Source: Colletes latitarsis (taxonomy: Eukaryota > Arthropoda > Insecta > Hymenoptera > Colletidae). Taken from it: 64,000 nucleotides of DNA. Each line of letters begins with the position of its first letter. Position 1 is the first letter of the stretch. The position numbers and the translations under genes were made by a program. A model generated the notes under the pieces. The model was given only the letters and a program-made list of their open reading frames with translations. It ran no database searches and was not told the DNA's origin. This document shows, in pieces, positions 1 through 12,217 of the stretch. The DNA lies in contig NC_135136.1 of the NCBI RefSeq assembly GCF_051014445.1, forward strand, positions 27,670,001-27,734,000, read 5' to 3'.

Positions 1-1666
1 CATATCTACTTTCTCGTCGGATTTTATGTTTACTACATACTACACACTTTCGCGCTTGATTTTTTTTTTTCGAAGATGGATTAAAATATATGCTTGGAAA
101 ATGCCTCTCGATAAGACGTAATGGATCGTCAGTATTTCTTTTCCCGTGGTATATATTTGAAGTTCGCAGATATTTTTCAAAAATTTGTTTTGTTAGTAGT
201 GAATGAAATGTCGCAAAATGTAACTCTTTATCCGATACACATTTATACAAAACATATGAATTCCAAATACTTACATCTAATAAATGAAAAAAAAATTTTT
301 TGTACCATTTATAAGTTTTTCTTATGCACTCAATAGTACTGATAACCATATCCGTTTTATCGACAGCACCCATGTAACGGTTATAATCTTGAATGCATGT
401 TGGTTTTTTTATTGGTAATTTTGTGCGGTAATGATGTTTTCCTGTCTCCGTGATATCAGCGTAATGTAAGCTGGTCAACATCCAAACCTCTCTTTTATCT
501 TGCCATTTCAAGCATAATAGAGTTTCGGTTGATCGAAATGATATTTCCCCTGTTTGCAATTTATTTGGTATAGTTGGAATGTATTTGCGATTTTTTTTTA
601 CAGTACCACAACTGTTTGTCTGGTTCAAGTGCAAAGTGTTAAATAAAAGTGGACTCGTATACCAGTTATCAACATATAAGCTGTGACCTTTCCCGAGATA
701 ATCCTTCATTAATGTCATGACTATATTGCCAGATTTACCTAAATTTTCGTGAAATTCAAAAATTTGTGTTCCCGAACCTGAATATACTAGCATGTCTAAA
801 ATATACCCCGTCTTACAGTCACAAGCAATGAAAGACTTTATGCCAAATCGATTACGTTTAGACGGAATAAATTGCTTGAACGATAAGCGACCTTTGAACA
901 ATAGTAAGCTTTCGTCAATACAAATATTTTGAAAAGGGTAAACATTTTGTTTCAAACACAATTGAAATTTATCATTTAGTTCACGAATTTTAAATAATTT
1001 GTCTTCACAGTTTGATATTTCGGAATTGCTAAAATATAGGCACTGCATTAAGTTTAAAAATCTGTCTCGAGACATAATGTGATGAAAAATGTCAGTTTTT
1101 ATAAATTTGTCGTTCGACCAATATTCCGTGTAAGAAAGTTTTTTTACGCGTGACATTAACATTACGATACCTAAAAAACAGTACATTTCATGTCTGTTAG
1201 TATTATGCCATGAATTTATTCGCGAATTAATCTTCCAGTTACGCGTTGTTTTCAAATAATTATGGTAGTTATTTGTTTCTTTTACAATAAAATTTACTAA
1301 AGTTTCTGGAAAAAATAATTAAAAATAATCTAGTGGTTTTGACGTCTTGTCCAGGGTTGCTTTGCATCCAGAATCTTTTTCATCAAAATTGTGTATTTTT
1401 GGATTTAAATTTTGGTACGACCAACTAATATCCTCAAATGACACTGCCGATGTAAATTCGTTCCCATTTATTTCTTGCGATTGTGGAACATCCTGTTCCT
1501 TAGTTTCTGATTTTGAGTTAAAACCTAATAAGCGTAAAACGCGTTTTCTTTTTCGTCGAATTAAATTCTCTTCTTCAGACGAGGAGAATGATTTATCAAG
1601 AAACTCCATTTCTTTCTCTATACTAGTATTTCTGTATAAACGTTTTCTTTTCTTCTGGCCAAACAT
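1..1666 (-). pseudogene. piggyBac-type transposase, one internal stop, C-terminus outside window
   Basis: This is a cut-and-paste transposase acting at TTAA sites. The Met at 1666 opens an acidic N-terminal region rich in Ser/Glu and Lys/Arg. The frame ends at TAA (1321-1319) after 115 codons, then continues open in the same frame to the window edge, about 439 further codons. Catalytic aspartates are visible in IDES (residue ~251, 914-916), VDNWY (~333, 668-670) and GAVDKTDM (~436, 359-361), a spacing close to the piggyBac DDD triad. A C-terminal cysteine-rich domain starts at CVVC (~541) and is cut by the edge. The stop falls inside the conserved block just before LFFPETLV, so it interrupts an otherwise continuous homologous region. 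A pyrimidine-rich AG follows the stop, but no plausible donor gives an intron of normal size, so a nonsense mutation is preferred. Only a few dozen residues appear to be missing. Confidence 0.88.
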
Positions 1667-1963
1667 TTTAAGGGTGTACTATATTATTTTAAAAAATAAC
1701 GAATGGATAAAATCAAAAATTAAACACAAAATTAAATAAATAAACACTTACATATGCAGTAAAGAAATAGGTTTGCACGAATCAGTGCATGATGCGAGAG
1801 CGTACGTACGAGAGCAACGTAACTGAACAATATGAAGACAATTGACTGAAAAATATAGAAACAATCGCCGCTACCTGGTTGCTATGTTACTTAGAGTGTT
1901 AGATGCCATGTCGAATCAATTGTTAAAACAGTAAAAGGTGTTATAGTAAAAAAAATGCAGAGG

Positions 1964-2067
1964 GCGTAAATTTACGCTTTTCGTATACATATATTGATGG
2001 ATACGTGAGGGCGTATATTCACGTCTTTCGTATATATTGATAGACTTCTAAAAGCGTATATATACGT
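1964..2067. repeat. three subterminal palindromes of piggyBac element A
   Basis: Three related near-palindromes lie just inside the 5' terminus: GCGTAAATTTACGC (1964-1977), GCGTATATTCACGT (2011-2024) and GCGTATATATACGT (2054-2067), spaced 43 to 47 bp. The first is perfect. Position and repetition suggest transposase-binding or promoter sites; that role is inferred. Confidence 0.7.
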
Positions 2068-2088
2068 CTTTAGCAGTCAAAGGGTTAA

Positions 2089-5000
2089 AGGTACCACACA
2101 TTAGAAAACTGCGACACAATGTTCAACATAAAATGAAATCAAATATAGAAAAATCTAAGAAAAAAGGGTAGCAAATTTGATTTATCATCAGTGCTCGTTC
2201 TACGAAACTTAATTTCCGAACTATGGATTTGCTGCAAGAAAAGCGATCGCGGGTTCTAGGACTATTCGAAACACGTGTTAAGCGAGAATGTCTAAATTTT
2301 CACGAGTTCACGCGCGAGATGGCTTCTTCGTAAACGTAAAATTGACGATTCAGCGGGCTGAGAGCCGACGATGCGTAAGTGGCACGAGCTGGTAATCCAA
2401 TAAAGCAACGCTTCCGGTCCATTATTCTCGTTCCACTTGCACCTCCGTGCAGAAATCGTTGACCTATCTATCCAGTCGTTATAAATCGGAGCAAGTGCCG
2501 GGAGTCCTTGCTTCGCTCGACAGCTGGTCGATATCGCACGCCTACGTCTACGTCTACGATTCCGTACGCGCGAAACCTGTACGCCAATTAATTCGTTTGG
2601 AACGGGAGTTCTGGCGAGAAGTAAATCTTGGCCGGATGTTCTTCGCGCCAAAAAACGCGTGGCGCTTTGTTTCGACCAGGTTTGCGACGTTGCAAACTTT
2701 TTCCTGTCGTTTTACCGCGTTGCTTTCAGCGACTCGCAATTATTGGAGGCTCCCCCGGTCGTCGGTTCGTTGGGTTTTCATCGAAGGAGCTTTTCATTCG
2801 CGGCAACTCGCCTTTGTCGTGTTTTTGACGCCGAAATCGAGCATAGAGTGCAGAATGCTTTGTGGATATATCGTTAGGCGTTCCCGAATGCTGAATTTTC
2901 AACGATTTCGAAATTTAAATGGATCTTTCTTGTCAATATACTTTCTAATTACTCGGAGAACAAAACATGACTTTGATAAATCACTTGCTCCAAAGTCAGA
3001 TTTTCAAAGTAAGTTTACAAAATAGGAAATATAGGACTGCTAATCAATTGCAATGTTTAAATTTTAAATTCATTACTGACAATGATTAAAATAAAAAATA
3101 TTATGTCTATAAAATGTCGACGACGATTATAATATTCGCTTTTAGATTTGATTTATAAAACGGAGAGATTTTCCGAGGGAAAATGATCCATACAACGTTC
3201 TATCGATGGGACAGGGAGAAAACTGATACTTTTGCGGGATATTTTTCGAGAGGTAAAAGGGGTTGACTGGCTATCCACTTGATCGTGAACAACGCATATA
3301 GAGGCTTTTATTCCTTATAATGGCGTCCTTGTATGAAAGGGTAGGCTTTCGCGTTCAGAAAAGCAGATGCGGCCACTCGAAAATGTTACACGCAAAGTGA
3401 GTAATTCTAGCCACTTCGGGGTAGAGAAACGTTCCATGCGCTTGAAAAAAAATTGTAGAAAACGGATAATAATTGTAGACTCTGGAAAGAGAAGTTAATA
3501 TACGATGTTCCATATGGAATCGTTAGTAAGTATTACTTCTAACAAACTACTTACAACAACACTTAGTAATTTCAAATTTATAAAATGTTATGGCTCGTGG
3601 AAAGAATGTTCATCATTGATTTTTCAAAAAACCTATTTATTTGCAACTATATTCTACGCGTTATTTATACAAAAAATGTGTAAATTTTATTCTTCATATT
3701 ATAAATAAGAATAAAATAGATGGTTTGTATTTTATTCAGATGAAAAGAATAGAAACCAAAAAAAATGTAAAAAAATCTGACTGTTATACATATGCAAATG
3801 GAAGGTCGGTCGAGTGTTTGCGAGAGGAACGGTCCCTCTGGCGGCGAGTGCGGGAAGCGATGGACACTACAGTCTCCTGGCATAGTTATACCTTAAGATT
3901 TTATAAGTACCTTCACTATAAAGTCTTTAAAAAGGCTGAAATATTGTGGAGTATATGATAAAATGGCAGCTACTACTGACAGTTACTATTAATACTTCTT
4001 TATTATATAAATAAAAATGAAGATAATTTTCATGATATTACCTAGTAACTCTAAAAACTAAAAATTTTTATTATTCAATGATTTTGATGCAACCATGCAC
4101 TGTGTGCTGAAAACCTTTGCATTAAAAATATACAAGGTACTCTACTACAGGTAGACAGATTTTAAAGGTATTATTTGTTTTAACAAATAATTAAATTAAA
4201 CCCTGAAAACTTGTGAACTACAGGCGAGAGTCAGTCAGGTCAGTCAGAATGCGACCAGTGGTGGTGGACACACGACAGATTTATAGTACACTACAATCTC
4301 GGTAGTTTGGCATACTATATATGACCGTAGTACAGTTGGAATAGAGATTGCTGGATTACCGGAAATAATGGAAACTAAATATATTACACAACTAGTAAAA
4401 TAGCAAATTTTGCGTTGAATTTTAAATTTTACTCGTGCGCTTTTTATATTTACGCACAGACGTTTTCAAGCATGAATTATGCTCGAAATTAATACTATTA
4501 ACCTCGATATTAATTTTATAAAATTAACAAACGAACATAACAAGATTTCAAAGCACCCATTAATTTTGTTCGGTTTAAAGAATATTTTAATTTCGTCATG
4601 GTTCATTTTTCTGCTTATACATATATTGAGAAAGAACCCATTTCTATTATGTATAATTTGCTTCAAATATCAAGGAATGTAATTTTGTTCAATGCTTCAC
4701 CTATATGTTTGCTTTCCTTCATTTCAATATGACTCTTACTTTTAACAAGTTGCTGACCCTGGTTTATTCTATTTATCACTCGTAGACACTATAGGTGGTC
4801 CAGCGACGAGCAAATTTTATTTCCGAATAACGACCAAGAATTTTTAATTTATTCATGAATTAATATCCATCACTGAATTTCTTTTAACTGATATCCGGGC
4901 TGAGCGAAGCATAATCGAAAATGTTTATTTGTTGCTCGGTGTTGAGACCCATCGCAGGTAGCTGCAAAAAAGTCAAAAAGAACCGTCCCCATAAACCCCG

Positions 5001-6199
5001 ACCTCCTCGACATCTGCACATCACGTGCAAAGCACTGCAATAAACCATTACCTGCCAATTTAACTAACCAACATCTTAACTCCGTAGTTGGTTCGGAGAG
5101 TTAATTATGTAGCAAATCAATTTCTTGATTCACAAAACAATAATTTATTTAAACAATAACAAGAAATATTTAAGTTTAACAATCAACAAGAGATGGTGCG
5201 ATTGGTCCGATTGTAAGATCACTTGTAAGGTGATCTTATTACTGATGTCCGATTGTAATGTTCTATTCGCGTCCGATGCGACAACAAGCAAGTAATTCTT
5301 ATAAACGTCCAACTGTTCCGAGAATCTACCAAATTCTGATTTTTGTCCAGAGTTCTGTCCTAGAGGAAGACTCCGAATCTCCCTTGTTAGTGCCTCCTTG
5401 GAGGCGTCGATGTTCGCATTGGGCAGGACAAGGCCCAGTTCGAATTTTGGACAGTTTTTGGATTGTGCAACGCCCACAGCCTGGTTTGTTTCATCCTGCA
5501 AATCAAGGTCTGCAGGACGTTGCACAATTCCTGGGTTAATTTATTACCCATTCTTGTTCTTACGTCCTAATCCTGGTGGTCAACACGTGAGGGTTTGCGA
5601 TACATCAATTGCTGTCGAGGGTGGTCTAACCGGGGACCGTTTGCAGAGAAATCTGAAACCGGCATCCGGCCAGTCCTAGTCTCTCAAAAACGGCACTGTT
5701 CATTTGTCGACTGCAGCGGAAACCCTTCACGTGGCGGCAATACATTTCCCAAAATGCTTAAATAACTAAGTCCCACCCCAAGACCATCTCAGATCCACCC
5801 TCGTAACAGAACCGACCAATCAAAATTTATACAGTTTATCTTTCCCCAAAAATCGCAGCCATCAATCACATCCTTAACTGAATCCTCGAGCGCGTAAATA
5901 CAACTCCATCACTCAGAACTCAGTCAGCAAGTAAACGGACAATACTTAGAAAATACTCAGAACTCAACCACACCATCTGTACAGTCAATATTTTAATTAA
6001 AGTGTAAATAAGTGTTAAATAACTGTGTCAAACATCCTTAAAAATCACATCCCATATCACAACCCTTCGTACATTAGTTTGTATGAAGAATAGCGACCGC
6101 AAACGATCCGTTGCGCCTGACCGATCGTCATCCTGCGTCGAGGATACACTTGAAAATAAAATTTGTTCGAAGGACCAACAACTTAACGTGACAAAAACC
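2089..6199. other. no recognised gene; mixed AT-rich DNA with a GC-rich island
   Basis: A CpG-rich island spans about 2240-2880. It holds overlapping open frames on both strands (longest 192 codons at 2447-3025 plus), which is what GC-rich non-coding DNA gives, and none resembles a known family. The 3000-4860 part is AT-rich with no clear structure. About 5100-6100 is C-rich and contains an LTR-like stretch (about 5697-6029, starting TG and ending CA, with an AT-rich end) but no primer-binding site or second copy, so it is not called. Confidence 0.4.
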
Positions 6200-6577
6200 T
6201 AACGTAAATATAAAAAATAAAATCTCTTGACAGAAAATCTCTCCTTACTAGAGAATCCTTTTCTAGTCGCACCCTTAACGACGCATTCGCTATTTTCCCT
6301 TCGCCTCGTTATCAATTTGCAAGTCTCGAAAACTTTCCGCTCCCCAGATTGCTGACACGACGATCCACGGAGAGGGTAAGTCGAATTAAGTACGTTGGGT
6401 TCAAGCATTCGTCCGCTACGTAATCTCTTCCCCGAAAAGCGACACGCCGCCGCATCGAAGGACGTAATAAACAGCAGAACGGAGAAAATTCAGCGGGCGC
6501 TAGATCGCCGATACGAAAGACCGACGGAGGACTAACACAGCCATGACTTAAAGCATCGTTAGTGGTGTTGTGCACTG

Positions 6578-6585
6578 TATATAAG
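6578..6585 (+). promoter_or_regulatory. possible TATA box
   Basis: TATATAAG is followed after ~25-30 bp by a GTCGCAG-type sequence and then a pyrimidine-rich tract, as in some insect 5' leaders. No downstream coding region was recognised, so this is only a candidate. Confidence 0.2.
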
Positions 6586-7722
6586 TGAGAGGGTTGAGTC
6601 GCAGCCATAACTTCGCCATTATCCGACTTGCCAACTTTCCGTCGACAGTCACTCAGCTTTCCCAACCCTGTGTCCCCCCACCTTTTTCCCCCGTTCGTTG
6701 CTTTTTTTTGTTCTATCCCTTTCTTTTCCCCCAAATATTCATCCTCCCTCTTTGCGTCACTGTGGTTTCTTTTCCTGCGAGTTTTTGTGTCTCGATTTGT
6801 ATATCGTTTGAGTCTCCCTGTCTAAGGTTCGCCTGCGGTTGTGTCGCAGCGGATCGTCTTCGCGCGGTTTACTTTGCCCCTGTCCTCTTTTACCTTCCAG
6901 TTTACCCCGCGTTTAGTGTTTTTCTGAAGAGTAGCATAACAACGCGGGAGATAAATAGGTATTGGTTGAACGAGTGGCCGAGAAAGAACAAGGGAACGGA
7001 TGAAGGAACGAGAAATAATAGGACTACTTTCAGTCTCTGATTACATATTAATATATAAGCTACAATGACAATGAAGTTTCGAGAATAATTGTTTTTTATA
7101 TGATAGGGTTGGTACCAGTTGAAGTTATGCCAGTTGACACAGTTTCGCAGCTAAAAAAAGATTTGCAACTCCGCTGTTATTTTTCGTTTCGACTACATGA
7201 ATTTACCAACGTAACTGACACGTCACAGTCAGCTATTTTTGTTAAAATGGTATTTAACAATTTTACCATTAACGAAGAGCTTTTAAAAGTTTGATTCGTT
7301 TGATAGGGTGTATTAGAAGTAAATATTGGCTTGTATGTAGCCTTTCGAGGCACTTGAGAAAAATTTGTATTAATAAATTTTAAGTAACAAAAAATAAAAT
7401 TTTTTTATGTAATTTAAGGATACTAAAACACAATGCCAAAATTTCAAATTACTGTGTTATTATTTTCTCATAAAAAAAAAATTCCTGAAAATCAAGATTG
7501 TCCTCTTAATAATTACATCAAATAGCATTCATATTTTGGAATACCAAATTTCTTTCAAATTTTTTGGAAATCACCCCAAAAGAGATAAATGGTGAGACTA
7601 AAGGGATACAGGAAAAATATAGTTTTAATAAAATTAAATCAAATACTTCATTTTTATAAAATAATACATTTTTTTAAATTAGCTCTCAAAAAGTTTTAGA
7701 GTTAAGATATATTATATATATT

Positions 7723-7726
<4 letters not shown>

Positions 7727-7766
<40 letters not shown>
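7727..7766. repeat. (AT)n microsatellite
   Basis: An almost uninterrupted AT dinucleotide run of about 40 bp within an AT-rich stretch. Confidence 0.9.
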
Positions 7767-9404
7767 AGATATATTAATGGTAGAATAATTTATGAGTGAA
7801 CAAATTACATGTGATGCAAACCGAGTTAACTAGGAAGAATACAATAAAATATGACAATCTCCTATCATCGTTACAGGAGACAAGAGAACATTTCGGTTAC
7901 TAATGAAATGACTTGACTCGACACGATTAGGCGGCACGGATTATAAATTCGTTTCCTATCAAAAAGCGTAAAAGGTTTGTACGAAAGGTGTATTTTATTT
8001 GATTATGACAGTAAAAATTATACTTTTTCGTCAATGTACGATTCAAAAATTAAATCTTTCTTGTTTGTCTATATCTGAGAAAGGAATATTGTGTTTTTTA
8101 TAATTTTAGTACAAATTTTCGAATAACGCAAGATTCTACTTACGTAAGAAGTCCTGCAATACAGCTCTTACGCAAGTCGAAGAATTGACCGTGGATGTCA
8201 GAAACATATCCAGTTACGTATACGGATGAAAGCGTGGAAATGAGAATTACATGAAAATATAATTACCAAGCACGAGAGAATATTTCAAACATGACAAGTT
8301 TCTTGTTGAGCTCCTTTATTTTCCATTAATTTTAATATATATTAGTAATCTCATTTTACGTGAGTTTATTTTCCCCTTTTACAGTGGTCATTCAATTTGT
8401 TGATACCTGAAGAGGACCTCACAAAAGTGGGCTGTAAACGACATTTAATAAAAAGTCTAAATCAACACGAGGTCTGTGGAACTAAAAAGGAAGGGTTGCT
8501 TTCCCTGAATAGTTACAAAGATAGCCTAATATCTTTCGATACTTTTCACACTGCTACTATTAGAGAGTTAAATTATACTTGTTTGAAAATTATCGAATGA
8601 TGTACCGCAAAAGGAGGACGACACGAAATCGTGGGGCACTCGAAATTGTTATTCGAGGTACTACAGGATCACCGTGTCCACAAATCTACACGTTCAAATA
8701 CTTCATGATGACTGACATGTTTGCGAAGGAAAGTGGCAGAGTCTGTCAAACGGATGCCTCGAGGAAAACGAGCTTTCCTCGTTCGAGAAACTTTCCGTCC
8801 AAAGGAAACAGATATTTTACGCGAAACGTCCTGCAAACAGTCGCGATGCTTTCGTCTTCCCTTTAATCCACTTAATTCTTCCTTTTTTTCCCCTGTCTGA
8901 GATTCCATCTTTCAACGACCATCCAGCGTTTTCCACTTCTTCTCGAGACGTTACTCGTAGCCCCCGCGGGGCTCGCTTGTAACGAGCCCTCTACGAAAAA
9001 GGGACCGCGTAGTCTCGCGATAAGGCAAACTTTCGTTGACGTTTTGGGCGATAACGGGCCGCGAGAACGGATTCGGTAGAACGAACGCTTATCGCTGTTC
9101 TCTCACGACTTCGCGCCGCTGTTTTGCGGCCCCCCGTTATCGGCTCCGATCTTCCGCCTCTCAGGTTCAATTAACCGCGATGTTATACGGCCCGTCGCAT
9201 GCTTCTTTCGTGCCACCGAACTTCCTACTCAAAAAGCCCGATTATCGAGGCCCGATTCTCGCGTAACAGGTCCAAGAAATCGATTCTCTCCTGGTAAATA
9301 AAAAATAAATGACCAAAATTTTGAAATCGAGTTACAGACACGATTTTTCAAAAATTCAACTTCATCGAAAACTTTTTAATGCGCTTCTCTCGAAACCATG
9401 TTCT

Positions 9405-9525
9405 TTAACACTTTAACTACCACGTCACCCATATATGGGTGACAGGATTTACCATTATGATACTAGAAAAATTAATTCCCAAGTTAAGACGTTGAGGGAA
9501 TTAAGTTTGAATAGAATTTCTGAAT
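9405..9525 (+). mobile_element. TTAA family E relic, copy 1
   Basis: Starts TTAACACTTTAACTACCACG and carries a perfect 20-bp palindrome at 9424-9443 built on CACCCATATATGGGTG. About 120 bp can be aligned by eye with the reverse complement of 47665-47788 and of 56845-56964, including a shared AATTAATTC(C/T)CA block. Only one end of the family is recognisable. A TTAA terminus plus subterminal palindrome suggests a piggyBac-related non-autonomous element. Confidence 0.5.
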
Positions 9526-9877
9526 TTTAACAAGGTTACAAAAATAACTACTGAAACAAATTTTAGGTTATGTAGCTTACAATGGTCTAAAATCAACATT
9601 TTACTTTTGCAGAATATTATACGGTTTTGATCAGGCAGTGAATGTGTTAAACTAATGTCTAGAATGATTACAGAAATTTTTATTATACTATTTATTACGT
9701 CCAACTTATTTATAGAAAAACGATCATTTTGATTTCAAACGCTATAAACTTGTAATGAAAATCAGCAGAAAAGAAAGCTACACAGAAATTTTGTTTTTAA
9801 ATGTGGTGTAAAGTTACAAATTTAATTTTTTAAGACATTCACGAATTTATTTTTTAAACTCTTAAAAGATATCATTA

Positions 9878-10519
9878 TACAAGGTGTTCGGCTACCCCTG
9901 GGAAAAATTTTAATGGGAGATTCTAGAAGACAAAATAAGACGAAAATCAAGAATATCAATATCTTGACTGAAGCTTCAATAAAAAGTTATTAAAAAATTT
10001 AAAATCATTCTGAAAAAATTATTTTTGGCTACAGGAGTCAATTGCAATCATTTTTGGTGAATAGACATACCTCTGAATTCCTAATCATTTTCGAGCAAAA
10101 AATTCCTTTTCGAAAATATTATTTCTGGCTAGAAATGTTACCCCGAAATTTCATGCGAATCTTTAAAACGTCATAACTTGTGAACGGATTGGAGGATTTT
10201 AATTTTTCAAAATGCAAACAACGCACATTATAGTAGAGAATATGTAGAAATTCTAACAATATTGAAGAAGTTGTTCCTTGACCTCGTAAAGTGTGAAAAC
10301 CGGTGGCAGGAGTGAATTACAATCATTTTTGGTGAATAGACATAGCCCCGAAATCCTGCGTATTTTCGAGAAAAAAAATTCAGTACGGGCGGAACTTTAA
10401 ATGTCGATTACTTTTTAACGAAGCCTTCATCAACAAATTAGTATTCTTGATTTTCGTTTTATTTTGGCCTCTAGAATTTCCCATTACAATTTTCCCCAGG
10501 GGTGGCCGAACACCCTGTA
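9878..10519. mobile_element. TIR-1 family element, copy 1 (642 bp)
   Basis: Bounded by TACAAGGTGTTCGGC on the left and its complement CCGAACACCCTGTA on the right, with inverted repeats continuing inward for well over 100 bp (GGGAAAAATTTTAATGGGAG, then AAATCAAGAAT). The interior holds modules recognisable by GGTGAATAGACAT. It has no coding capacity. The flanks are TA-rich, so a TA target is likely but the junction is ambiguous. The superfamily is not assigned. Confidence 0.85.
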
Positions 10520-10634
10520 TATTAATCGACATATAAAATTGTATTACGTGATTATTCTATGCGCAAACACGAGTCGTATAAGAAAACGTTTCTTAACAAA
10601 AATGTCTTAAGAGTATCAAAACTTTTGATTGTAA

Positions 10635-11000
10635 ATAGAAAATAAATAAATTGTACGAGTTAAAAATCGAAATTCATTTTTTAAATCTTTTTTCCAATTC
10701 ATTACTCCTGAGAATTGGCGCTGTTGAAACGAATCCGAAATCGTATCTAACAAATAAAATAAATAGACCATACCAATTAAAAATCGAAACTAACTTTCTA
10801 AATCTTTTTTTTAATTTATAGCATTATCTCTGAAAATTTGTCACAGTTCAAACGAATTCGAAATCGTATCTAATAAATAAAATAAATAGATCGTACCGGT
10901 TAAAAATCGGAGCAAACTTTTTTTTAATCTTTTTCTCGACTCGCAGCATTACATCTGAGAATTGGCGCAGTTCAAACGAATTCGAAATCGTCTAGTCCCA
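10635..11000. repeat. three tandem ~120-bp units
   Basis: Units start near 10653, 10771 and 10893. Each contains GTTAAAAATCG or ATTAAAAATCG, then a T-rich stretch, an AATTGGCGC-like block, AAACGAATTCGAAATCGT and AATAAAATAAATAGA. Spacing is 117 and 123 bp. Divergence is moderate. No function is visible. Confidence 0.75.
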
Positions 11001-11943
11001 GGGCTCCTCGGTATGTCTGTAACGAGGCACGGAGGCTGTAGTAGAAAATGGCTCGCGGAACGAGTGTACAAAGAAATCGAACGAGCTAAGATCCAAAGAG
11101 AACCTTGGCGAAAACGAACGAGCGAAACAGATGTCAAAGAGGCAATTTTCAATCGGCAGGAAGGCAAGGAGTGTTCCTTTTTCGACGGAACGTGCGTCGC
11201 CGATGGCGGAGCTTAACGCGTTTCCGGTCGACGAGCTGGTTCTTCTCGGATTCGATCCACGGGTTGCCCTCAGCGGCAATAAGAACCCCCGCTACAGACG
11301 GTATCGCACGAACTGGAGGCACTGTTCGAACCACCGTTACAAAGGGGGGCGGGGGGGGATACGAGATTGCTACAGGAAAAAGAAATTTCGCGGCCGATTA
11401 GATCCGACGCAGTGTGAACGAGATTCCGCACGGAAACGAACGCCCGCGGGCCAAGCGATTCAAAATCGAGAAACCAACCAACTACAGAATGGAATTCGAC
11501 AAGGAGATCTCCTTCGAATCGTGATTGGATCTCAAAAACTTTGACCATGATTTCCATGCTTTCACCATTCAGCTAATTTATAATACGGCGCCATTCCTAA
11601 ATTTATTAATTTAGAGGCCATTGTATTGCCACAACGCCCTTGTCAGAGTATGAATGGGAATGGAACAAAGTATAGTTTTAAGCCTTCTATTTTTTCATTT
11701 TCCCAGGGTTTCGTGCGAGCCTGGTTGTCCTGTTAAACACTTGGTGACCAGAGCCGTACGAGGCATCTTCTTTCGCCTGGGCCTCGGACCACCCCGAGCC
11801 GGACCCAGCGAGCTTCTTGACTTTTATGATTCTCTTCTGCTTTAGCTAAACTTTCCCGTAACTAGATATTTTCCAGTTTCGTTTTGCCGTCACTCTGTCC
11901 TGTTTCTTTTTCTCTCCCTTTTCTATTAGGGTAGGGACAGATA
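11001..11943. other. CpG-rich island, no recognised gene
   Basis: Open frames of 84 to 137 codons overlap on both strands at 10960-11560. None shows a known domain and they are mutually exclusive, as expected of CpG-rich non-coding DNA. An unrecognised host exon cannot be excluded. 11560-11943 shows nothing specific. Confidence 0.35.
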
Positions 11944-11945
11944 TA

Positions 11946-12170
11946 CAGTCGGTCACGAAAATATTCGGACACCACTATAGTTTTGACTATTATAGTCCGT
12001 ACTTCAGAAATGTAAACAAGGAGAACAAAAAGAGGTTTCACGTATGTTACTATGCAGTATGTAGTTTACAAAAACGTAAGAAATATTTGTTTACGATACA
12101 TGATTACATAAATAATAAAAGAAAAACGGAAAGTACGCTCATTTTCATGTCACAGAAATATTCGGACACT
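11946..12170 (+). repeat. left inverted repeat of the Tc1-like element
   Basis: A 225-bp arm. The outer direct-repeat motif lies at 11946-11973 and the inner one at about 12148-12170; both end in ATTCGGACAC. It pairs with 13371-13594. Confidence 0.9.
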
Positions 12171-12217
12171 ATCAAAACTAAGTTTATATCAGGATATATA
12201 AATCTTGTTTTTATTAA

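Larger units (their letters stand above)
1..2088 (-). mobile_element. piggyBac-like DNA transposon A, 5' part, cut by the window edge
   Basis: The element runs on the minus strand. Its 5' terminus lies at 2084 next to a TTAA target at 2085-2088, and read on the minus strand the end begins TTAA then CCCTTTGACTGC, the form expected of piggyBac ends. A piggyBac transposase frame fills 1666 to 1. The 1667-1960 interval is the 5' untranslated and promoter region, and 1961-2084 carries repeated short palindromes. The 3' inverted repeat lies beyond position 1, so target duplication and total length cannot be judged. Confidence 0.9.
6200..9404. other. no recognised gene; pyrimidine-rich tract, AT-rich DNA, CpG island
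   Basis: A long C/T-rich tract lies at about 6650-6790, downstream of a TATA-like box. 7050-8300 is AT-rich and includes an (AT)n run. A CpG-rich island at about 8880-9270 has short open frames on both strands without recognisable domains. Nothing here could be assigned to a gene. Confidence 0.4.

Noticed and set aside
1319..1345. Possible intron around the in-frame stop of piggyBac A
   Set aside because: A good acceptor-like tract exists, but no donor gives an intron of reasonable length and the protein homology is continuous across the stop.
2447..3025. 192-codon open frame on the plus strand
   Set aside because: Lies in a CpG-rich stretch with long frames on both strands; no domain, no family pattern, no clear start context.
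5697..6029. LTR-like stretch (TG...CA, C-rich then AT-rich)
   Set aside because: No second copy, no primer-binding site after it, and no retroviral-type coding sequence nearby.
6312..7040. Overlapping 140- and 151-codon frames on opposite strands
   Set aside because: Pyrimidine-rich low-complexity DNA yields hydrophobic or basic text; no family recognised.
11131..11544. 137-codon open frame with Arg-rich text
   Set aside because: Several mutually exclusive frames cover the same CpG-rich DNA; none has a known domain.
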